Assembly (NCBI GenBank): GCA_017510785.1
Contig: JAFWMH010000010.1
Span: 1-39,217 of the forward strand
Direction: 5' to 3'
Length of the DNA: 39,217 bases
DNA from: Atopobiaceae bacterium
GTDB lineage: Bacteria > Actinomycetota > Coriobacteriia > Coriobacteriales > Atopobiaceae
The notes below the pieces were generated by a model. It made no database searches. It was not told the origin of the DNA and saw nothing but the letters and a program-made list of their open reading frames with translations. Every line of letters begins with the position of its first letter. The stretch's first letter is position 1. A program made the position numbers and the translations under genes. Shown in pieces: positions 33,371 through 39,217 of the stretch.

Positions 33371-35175
33371 TCGGTATAGTGCACGTTGTAGTCCTTGGGC
33401 GTGAGACCGCTCGGCCAGTATAGCGCCACAACCGATTCGCCCGTGTTGTCGTCGGTGATGCGCTGCAACAATATATGCACGTATTGCTTGCTGTTGGAGT
33501 CGCCAAAGCGAATGCCGTCGGTTAGGTTAGCACCTGACCCTATATAGGTGAAGCCAAAATCGGTACAATGGGCCCCGACGCTCTCGCCATATTCCTTGCT
33601 CACACCCTCTCCCTTTATTGTGGCGAAGTCATTGCTCATGGCTGCATAATACCTGCTGATGGCTTGATTGCCCGCCTCTGCATTGCCGACCAAGCGGTAT
33701 CGCTGTGTTACATACCCGTTCTTGTTTATCTCGCTTACGAATTCGTATACATCCGATCCTGCAAACGAGCCAAAGTCAAGGATGGTTGTGTCGTCGCTCG
33801 ATGTAACAAGGGCGCCTTTTGCGGCTGTGCTCGTTGCGGATGTGTCGTTTGAGCTTGACTCATCGTCGTCGGAGGTGGCATCGTCATCGGACTCATTGTC
33901 GTCGCTGTAATCTATTGGCACGTTGTTAATGCCCCTTTTGGGCGTGCTTTTGCCTTGGAGATAAACATTGATTCCCACGGCGAGGCAAATGACCACGACG
34001 ACGCCAATGGCAGCAGCAACGAGGAGGGTTTGCTTTTGACGGATGGGATTCGTCTTGGCGTCCTTGTTTCCATCCTGGTTGCTTTTGTCTTTCCCCTGCG
34101 TGCCTTGCCCGGATGGCGTAACGGTACGGACGCCGTCGCCGTCGCCCCTTGCAGCATCACTCCCCTCGGACTGATTGCGTGCGCTGTTCTCGCGATTGAG
34201 ACTCGTGGGGCCAACGTCCACTCCTCTATAGAGAGCTGCGTGCAACTCGGCGGCACTCTTCAGGCGCTGCTTTGGTTGAACCTCCAGCGCCTTAAGGAGG
34301 CCCCGTTCCTGGATGGGTGTGAGCTCGGCGCCGAGCTGGGTGGGCGGAATGATGGGGTCGTCGCCGAGGCGCTCGGTGGCATTGGGCACAGGGACGCCAC
34401 AAATGCAACGATAGATCGTGGCAGCAAGGGCGTACACGTCAGTCCAAGGGCCTTGTCCTTTTCGGGTGTACTGCTCGATGGGTGCAAAGTCGTACTTGAG
34501 CATAACCGTGAGCGTGCGATCGCCGCCCGCCCCTTCGCGCGCGCACCCAAAGTCGAGTAGACGCAGTTCGCCCTTACCCGTAAACATGATGTTGTCAGGA
34601 GAGATATCGCGATGAACGAGGCCCGTTTCGTGCAGTGCCGTAAGCGCCTCGAACATCGGCTCAATGAGGCCGAGGAGTTCCGCGGCGGCCATACGTCCGC
34701 CTCGCGCTTCGCACATCTTGAGCAACGTGACTCCCTCGACGTACTCCATTACGATGTACGCGGTTCCGTTTTCCTCAAAAAAGCTGTTGGCGTGCACGAT
34801 GAGTCGTTGGTCGTTGAGACGTGCGAGACTTCTGGCCTCCGCCATAAAGCTATCGATACCCGACCTGAGGCCTTCTGTGCCGCCGTAGCGCGAAGTAACC
34901 TGAAGGCTCGAAGAGGAGGTGCGCATGGCGATGGATGAGGGATAGTACTCCTTTATGGCGACCTTGAGTCCGAGGACAAGATCGAGGCCAATGTACGTTA
35001 TTCCGAAGCCACCTTCGCCGAGTGAGCGACCCAGAGCATATCGTCCGCCCAGCAACGTTCCGGGTGGCAGGTGATGCGCTGGAGCCTTGTAGGCTTGCGC
35101 CATGCGGCCGCATTGTGGGCACCTATCCGCCCCGTTAAGGGAGGTCATGCAATAGGGACAAAAGGGAAGGGCCAT
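33361..35175 (-). CDS. Zinc-ribbon, membrane-spanning Ser/Thr protein kinase
   Basis: 604 residues. The N-terminal zinc ribbon has Cys6, Cys9, Cys19 and Cys22. The kinase domain (~45-315) is intact: GEGGFG (53-58), Lys75 (AIKEYYPS), Glu113, HRDISPDN (188-195), DFG (208-210) and APIEQY. A charged linker with RTVTP (351) leads to a single membrane helix (~382-405), then an acidic Ser/Asp-rich spacer and a C-terminal extracellular domain of ~150 residues that I do not recognise (no PASTA repeats), presumably a sensor. TAGGAG lies ~9 bp upstream of the ATG. It is transcribed towards the pseudokinase gene and the two share their last 10 bp (TTACGCGTAG). It is the only catalytically complete kinase in the island. 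Confidence 0.93.
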   Translation of the reverse strand: MALPFCPYCMTSLNGADRCPQCGRMAQAYKAPAHHLPPGTLLGGRYALGRSLGEGGFGITYIGLDLVLGLKVAIKEYYPSSIAMRTSSSSLQVTSRYGGTEGLRSGIDSFMAEARSLARLNDQRLIVHANSFFEENGTAYIVMEYVEGVTLLKMCEARGGRMAAAELLGLIEPMFEALTALHETGLVHRDISPDNIMFTGKGELRLLDFGCAREGAGGDRTLTVMLKYDFAPIEQYTRKGQGPWTDVYALAATIYRCICGVPVPNATERLGDDPIIPPTQLGAELTPIQERGLLKALEVQPKQRLKSAAELHAALYRGVDVGPTSLNRENSARNQSEGSDAARGDGDGVRTVTPSGQGTQGKDKSNQDGNKDAKTNPIRQKQTLLVAAAIGVVVVICLAVGINVYLQGKSTPKRGINNVPIDYSDDNESDDDATSDDDESSSNDTSATSTAAKGALVTSSDDTTILDFGSFAGSDVYEFVSEINKNGYVTQRYRLVGNAEAGNQAISRYYAAMSNDFATIKGEGVSKEYGESVGAHCTDFGFTYIGSGANLTDGIRFGDSNSKQYVHILLQRITDDNTGESVVALYWPSGLTPKDYNVHYTDYA

Positions 35176-35223
35176 GGCAACTCACTCCTACATGGTTAAC
35201 GTTGCTCAAATTGCTCGCCTTCT

Positions 35224-35229
35224 AGTATA
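35224..35229 (-). promoter_or_regulatory. Possible -10 element for the kinase gene
   Basis: TATACT on the minus strand, ~50 bp before the start; a weak TTAGCC lies 19 bp further upstream. The rest of the 217-bp gap to the lysozyme gene shows nothing clear. Confidence 0.3.
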
Positions 35230-35392
35230 GCGAGGTTTTTGTGTGGCGGGCTAACGTTTTCTGAAAAAGATGTGCGGCGCAGGGTCGTGCTGTTGCTGGT
35301 GTTGGAAGCGCTGAGGAATTGCCCAATCACTTGGCAGATCCTGGTGGTTCGTCAAGTTGGTTGAGCGACTCCTCGGTAGTCCCTTGGCGTGG

Positions 35393-36205
35393 CTACGGCA
35401 CGGCGGTTAAGTCCAGGTTGAGGTCGCAGAGTCCGCTGATACCTTCCACAATGCCCTGGTTCGTATACTGCCAAATGTTCGCCTTGCGCTCGTACGAGGG
35501 GCCGGCGTCGTACTCAGCACACCAAATGGCGCATTCGTCCAAGAGCTGGGGGCTGAATCGGGCGAGGTCGAAGGTGTTGCCGTAGAGCATGGGCTCGTAG
35601 CCGCCCGCGCGAATCGTTGTGCAAAACGCCTCTGCCACTTGCGTTGCCGTTTCCGTGTTGACGTTGGCGATCCTCGTTTCCGGTACGATCTCGTAGTCGA
35701 ACGCCACGGGGTATTCGAGCTGCGTTCCATTGAGCAGGCTGAGGACAAAGGCCGCTTCTTCCTCGGCTTCCGCGACGGTGGTTGCCTGCGAGAAGAAGTA
35801 CGCGCCGCATGCGATGCCGACGTCGTGCGCGTCTTGCAAGTTTGTGGCGAACCGCTCGTCGGGGAAGAGGCCGCCCTCCGTGGTTCCGCGATATCCCACG
35901 CGCAGGAAGGCGAATTCAATGCCGTTCGCGGCAACGGCGTTCCAGTCGATTTCGTCCTGGTGATCGGACACGTCGATGCCCGTTTTTCCGGTGACGACGC
36001 TGCCATCGTCGTAGCTGTAGCGTCCGCCGCTTTGGTGGAATGCGCTCTGGTCGTAGTAGGGCCCGCGTGGCTCCATGCGCGGCGTTGCGCTTTCCGTGGG
36101 TATTCTTGGGTTGTCCGCGAGCAGCGAACAGCCCGCGAGGAGAGGCGCGAGGGTCAGCGCCAGGGTCAGCGCGAGGAAGGGTGTATTGGTAAGATGCTTT
36201 GCCAT
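35393..36205 (-). CDS. GH25 lysozyme (muramidase) lipoprotein
   Basis: 270 residues from the ATG at 36205, which has GGAGAT upstream; the frame is open 102 bp further but the extra residues precede the signal peptide. Lipobox LLAGC (Cys26). A short Pro-rich spacer leads to the GH25 barrel: TGIDVSDHQDEIDW (Asp78), FAFLRVGYRGT, AYFFSQ, catalytic region AFDYE (Asp170, Glu172), IWQYT and a terminal DLNLDL. It should cleave N-acetylmuramoyl-beta-1,4-N-acetylglucosamine bonds from the outer face of the membrane, for wall remodelling. It lies 92 bp downstream of a second lipoprotein gene on the same strand, probably in one operon. Confidence 0.93.
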   Translation of the reverse strand: MAKHLTNTPFLALTLALTLAPLLAGCSLLADNPRIPTESATPRMEPRGPYYDQSAFHQSGGRYSYDDGSVVTGKTGIDVSDHQDEIDWNAVAANGIEFAFLRVGYRGTTEGGLFPDERFATNLQDAHDVGIACGAYFFSQATTVAEAEEEAAFVLSLLNGTQLEYPVAFDYEIVPETRIANVNTETATQVAEAFCTTIRAGGYEPMLYGNTFDLARFSPQLLDECAIWCAEYDAGPSYERKANIWQYTNQGIVEGISGLCDLNLDLTAVP

Positions 36206-36297
36206 GGTTTTATCTCCGGGCGAGGGCGAGGGCCCAGTCTCGTTGCTTTGTTGATGAGAAGAGGTAGCCGTTGTCCATGCCTTGGTCCTCGCGTCGG

Positions 36298-37428
36298 CTA
36301 CGACCACATGAGTGCCTGCATGTCCGTTTTGGGGAGGCCGAGCACGTCGGCCACCTGCTCGATGGCGACGCGATCCTCGGTGCCGGGGGCGATTTCGGTG
36401 AGGGGGTAGTCTACGCTGTAGTTGCCCGTAATAGCAATGGGGGCGCCGAAGTCGCGGATGCTCAGGGCCGCCGCGGCGTTGAGGACTGCCTGCACCCAGC
36501 CTTGGTGATACGACGAGGTGACGACGGTGATCGTTTGTATACCCTGATTGCGGAGGATTTGGAACGTGTTGGTTGCATTTTGCGCCGTGTCTTGCGCGGT
36601 TTCGTCAATGTGGATGCGCGTGGGGTCGATGCCGCACGTTTGGACAAGATAGTCCCTCATCACGCCCGCCTCGGTATGTCCCTCGGGGTTGTTCATGCCC
36701 GTCGCCCCGCCCGAGCACACGATGATGGCGCTGGGGAACGACCTTGCCGCTGCTGCTGCGGCGTCGCATCGACTTTGGAGTTCCTCGGTCATCTCGCCGT
36801 TGACAAGTTCGTATCCTAGCACCACGAAGGCGTGGGTGGGCGAGTCCCGCAGGCCCGTTTGTGCGAGCTCGGTTGCCTGGTCGCCGCCTCCGTACATGCA
36901 AAGCGGATAGTTGGGATTCGCGAATACCGTGTTCCAGTTGTTCACGATGGACTGCGCGACGGCGAAGTCCTCGGCACTCGTGGCCTGGATTGCTGCGAGG
37001 TCCGCTTCGAGCGACTGCGTCGTTTCGGCCGAAGGCGTCTCGTAGGTGTATATGAGGTCCATGAGGAGGCGCTCGAAGTTCTCCCGGTTGGGACCTTGGC
37101 CAATGGGGACGAGGTTCTTGGGCGCCGCCGGGGCGGGGTTTGCTGCCGCGTTTTGGCCCGAGGCCGCGGTGGTGGATGCTCCTGCGCCTGTTCCCGAGTT
37201 GGAAGTCGCACCTGTTGTTTGGTCCGGCGTCGTTGCGCCAGTCTCGGTTGTGGCTGTGCTCTCAGCCGTGCCTGGTACCGCTTCGATGGCTGCGGATTCT
37301 GCCGCGTCTGTTGACGTCCCGGACGTCGATGACTGAGCGTCGGGTGCAGCTGCGCAGCCGACCATTGAGAATGCGAGCAAAGACGCGAGAGCGACGTGTC
37401 TCGTCGTGCGGCTCATTCCACAAAGCAT
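36298..37428 (-). CDS. DUF218 (SanA/YdcF/ElyC-like) lipoprotein
   Basis: 376 residues. Signal with lipobox SMVGC (Cys25), then a ~75-residue Thr/Ser/Ala-rich spacer such as wall-spanning lipoproteins use, a helical segment (~105-165), and a DUF218 domain (~195-365): AFVVLGYEL, IIVCSGGATG, TEAGVMRDYL, DETAQDTAQNATNT, ITVVTSSYHQ. Members of this family affect envelope integrity and peptidoglycan precursor metabolism; the reaction is not known. AGGGAGG precedes the ATG at 37428 by only 4 bp; a second ATG four codons on is an alternative. Pairing with a muramidase supports a wall function. Confidence 0.88.
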   Translation of the reverse strand: MLCGMSRTTRHVALASLLAFSMVGCAAAPDAQSSTSGTSTDAAESAAIEAVPGTAESTATTETGATTPDQTTGATSNSGTGAGASTTAASGQNAAANPAPAAPKNLVPIGQGPNRENFERLLMDLIYTYETPSAETTQSLEADLAAIQATSAEDFAVAQSIVNNWNTVFANPNYPLCMYGGGDQATELAQTGLRDSPTHAFVVLGYELVNGEMTEELQSRCDAAAAAARSFPSAIIVCSGGATGMNNPEGHTEAGVMRDYLVQTCGIDPTRIHIDETAQDTAQNATNTFQILRNQGIQTITVVTSSYHQGWVQAVLNAAAALSIRDFGAPIAITGNYSVDYPLTEIAPGTEDRVAIEQVADVLGLPKTDMQALMWS

Positions 37429-37961
37429 GGAACCTCCCTTGTTTGTGTTACGTCATGGAAAGCATACGTCCAGAAAGAGTATACGTCCTGTTCGCAGTGC
37501 TCACGTGAAGAACCGCCGCCATTCTGTGTGCGCTGCTTGCCTGTGCGTCACCTTCCGAGCCCGTCGCCTTGCCCACTGTCCTGTACGCCTGTCGCCTTCC
37601 GCGTCCGCTGTCCTGCCCGTCGCCCGGCCCACATGCCGCTCTCCGCGCCCGCCGCTCTGGTTGCCTGCCATGGCTGGGTAGTCGTGACGACGCGTGCTTG
37701 CATCGTGTCATTTATCTGAAATCTGTGTAGCATGCTCCCCAAGATGATTCGCAATGCGCAGTCGATCGCCAGACGCTTGACCCGCGCTATCAGCCACCCA
37801 CAGCGGGGTTCCAGGGCGGCGCCGCGACTGGACGTTCGTGATGGAATCGAACAGAATGTCGACCTGTGCAACTTTGATTTGAAATCTTATAGTGGACAAG
37901 GGATTAACAGGGTAAGGGTCCGCCCTGATTGCTATTGTCCTTGTTCATTTGCTACGGCTAG
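37429..37961. other. Non-coding stretch at the edge of the mobile region
   Basis: About 530 bp with no gene I can support. 37550-37660 is C-rich low complexity, with imperfect repeats of GTCGCCTT...CTGTCCTG. Short open frames on both strands here show no recognisable domain. Base composition shifts to a lower GC near 37700-37740 and 37860-37960, as often seen at insertion junctions. A TATAGT at 37890 could be a -10 element but has no partner. Confidence 0.5.
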
Positions 37962-38039
37962 GAGTTCAAACGTGTCAGTGAGTGCAAGCGAGGTCGAGAA
38001 GATAGAGTCCGCCCGCGCGCAGACGTCACGCTCTCGTGC

Positions 38040-38519
38040 GTGACCAGGGACGGCTTCAAGGGCTGGCTGCGCTGGATGCGCGAAGTCCGCGGGCTGTCGC
38101 CGAAGACGGTGGGGCTCAGGCTCACGGCGATGCGCTCGTTCTTGGCCTACTGCGCCGCCGAGGACGCCACGCTCGTGGCGCTGCACCAGGCCTCCGTGGC
38201 CATCAAGGCGCCACCGGTCCTCAAGAGGCCCGTCGAGTATCTTGGGGACGACGAGCTGGCGGCCGTGCTCGCCGCCAACGATGGCGTCACGCAGAAGTCC
38301 CGGCGCGACCGCATACTGCTCATCACGCTCTACGAGCCGGCTGCCCGCGTGTCGGAGATTTGCGGCGCGCGCGTGGCGGACCTTTCGCCCTCCGCCCCCG
38401 CGTGGGTCACGCTCACCGGCAAGGGTGACAAGTCTCGCGTCGTGCCGATCGGTGGAAAATGCGCCGTCCACCTGCGCGTCTACATGGGGGAGTGTGGCTG
38501 TGGGCGGCGGACAAGATAA
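38040..38519 (+). pseudogene. Tyrosine recombinase/integrase remnant, truncated at both ends
   Basis: Translation gives the end of the core-binding domain (WLRWMREVRGLSPKTVGLRL...FLAYC) and the first half of the catalytic domain: YLGDDELAAVL, catalytic Arg in AARVSEICGARVADL, and the beta-hairpin Lys region GKGDKSRVVPIG. The HxxR and tyrosine motifs are missing; the frame leaves the family after HLRVYMGE and stops within ten residues. The frame is open upstream to a stop at 37959-37961 but has no proper start and lacks the first ~60-80 residues. GTG 38040 is only nominal. It resembles transposon- or island-type integrases common in Coriobacteriia. Confidence 0.8.
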
Positions 38520-38581
38520 GGCACGGCTGGATAGGGCCGCACAACCGACCCGACGACGTGCCGGACGGCATCCCGTTCTAG
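38492..38581 (+). pseudogene. Short C-terminal coding fragment (WAADKIRHGW...), origin uncertain
   Basis: In the +1-shifted frame relative to the integrase remnant, 29 codons read VWLWAADKIRHGWIG then NRPDDVPDGIPF and a stop. The WA..KI..GW pattern resembles the start of a RyR domain, but it is too short to be sure. It joins the integrase remnant directly, so it marks a recombination junction. Confidence 0.25.
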
Positions 38582-38643
38582 CGCGAGGGGGGCGACTTGC
38601 TTGTCGCCCCCTCGTCCGTGGTGCATCCCCGAGCGCACCTTGA

Positions 38644-39217
38644 AAACCGCATGTACCGCACTACGGCGGCCCCGCCGTCAAATTATACAGTCTGCGTTTG
38701 CCCCACTCAGCAATTTGCCGTTCTACAGCCACGCTCAAGCGCGGGGACAAGTGGGCCGACTGGGACGACGGCGACGTGCGCGACCTCAAGGGGCGCTACT
38801 GGGACGGCACGTCGTGCGACGCCGGGCGCCGGGCGCTCGCCCTCGAGAGGCTCCTCGACCTCGTGGCGGCGAGGTCGTCGGCGGAGAGGTGCGGCCTGGA
38901 GGAGGGCACGTTCACGCTCTCCGGCGACGGCTCCGCGCTGCACGTGCACTCGAGCCCGCACGGCAGGCGCGTCCTGGAGGACGACGAGGCCGCCGACGGC
39001 CGCACGCACCGCCACGCCGCCCCCGACGCCGACGTCGGCCGGGACTCCCACGAGGGCGTCTTCTACCTCGGCCACGCCCTCTACAACATAAGCTGGCACT
39101 CGAGGGAGCACGGGATCGACCTGCCCGTGTTCGTGGCGCAGCGGGCCGCCTCGCAGCACGACGCGCTCACGGCGATGTCGGCGACGGCGCACATGCTCGA
39201 CGTGGACCCGTCGCTCA
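38644..39217 (+). mobile_element. DDE transposase fragment (runs off window edge)
   Basis: One frame is open from 38644 to the end of the window, without a credible start codon. From ~38728 it reads like an IS transposase of the DDE_Tnp_1 type. TFTLSGDGSALHVHSSPHG probably carries the first catalytic Asp. The stretch DADVGRDSHEGVFYLGHALY then LPVFVAQRAASQHDALTAM matches the 'DPDA..G.D...YFYGH.LY...LP......ASRHD' block of that family. The N-terminal part is missing or diverged, so it is probably a decayed or 5'-truncated copy. Strongly G/C-ending codons distinguish it from the neighbouring intergenic DNA. Terminal inverted repeats were not found. Confidence 0.7.

Noticed and set aside
37708..37899. 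Minus-strand 63-codon frame next to the integrase remnant
   Set aside because: It reads fairly like protein, but I recognise no family, and it lacks a good ribosome site; kept only as part of the non-coding stretch.
38597..39192. Frames at 38597-39091 (+) and 38707-39192 (-) in the transposase region
   Set aside because: They are out-of-frame or antisense shadows; only the third plus frame shows transposase motifs.

Overview
The window looks like a piece of a gut- or mouth-type actinobacterial chromosome, most likely class Coriobacteriia (Olsenella/Atopobium/Collinsella-like). The basis is high GC with G/C-ending codons, the run adk-map-infA-rpmJ-rpsM-rpsK-rpsD-rpoA-rplQ-ECF transporter-truA, very large Cna-B/pilin-like surface proteins, and TTG starts on infA and rpsM. 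The genus is inference; no rRNA is present.

Region 1 (1-12683): the 3' part of a giant surface protein (3911 residues visible, 5' end outside the window). It has 27 tandem ~103-residue domains, then pilin-like isopeptide domains and a SpaA-like end, but no cell-wall anchor of its own. It is followed by a small SpaA-like protein with a degenerate sorting signal and a strong terminator. The 27 domains are arranged as a higher-order repeat of four domains (~1.25 kb).

Region 2 (12783-24633): housekeeping genes. rsmA and a HAD phosphatase are followed by adk and map, then by a lipoprotein with a thioredoxin-like fold but no CxxC, and by three covarying hairpins. A good sigma-70-type promoter then starts infA-rpmJ-rpsM-rpsK-rpsD-rpoA-rplQ. 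After a terminator come one gene encoding both ECF ATPases plus EcfT, then truA and a putative heavy-metal exporter.

Region 3 (24789-26769): a GT2 glycosyltransferase and, convergent to it, a hexulose-phosphate-synthase-like protein. A ~166-bp long imperfect palindrome lies between them.

Region 4 (27004-35175): a eukaryotic-like phospho-signalling island. In order it encodes a membrane trypsin-like protease with a cytoplasmic FHA domain, a zinc-ribbon FHA protein with nine tandem FAKTVAP units, a membrane PP2C phosphatase, and a protein that reads as pseudokinase + degenerate Hsp70 + GrpE-like domain. An active-looking membrane Ser/Thr kinase converges on it, overlapping by 10 bp. The natural model is that the kinase and phosphatase act on the threonine array, read by FHA domains, with the pseudokinase/chaperone fusion as a regulator. 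This is the most novel-looking part of the window.

Region 5 (35393-37428, minus strand): two lipoproteins, a DUF218 (SanA/YdcF-like) protein and a GH25 lysozyme.

Region 6 (37429-39217): a mobile-element graveyard with a tyrosine recombinase truncated at both ends, a short coding fragment, and a DDE transposase running off the window edge.
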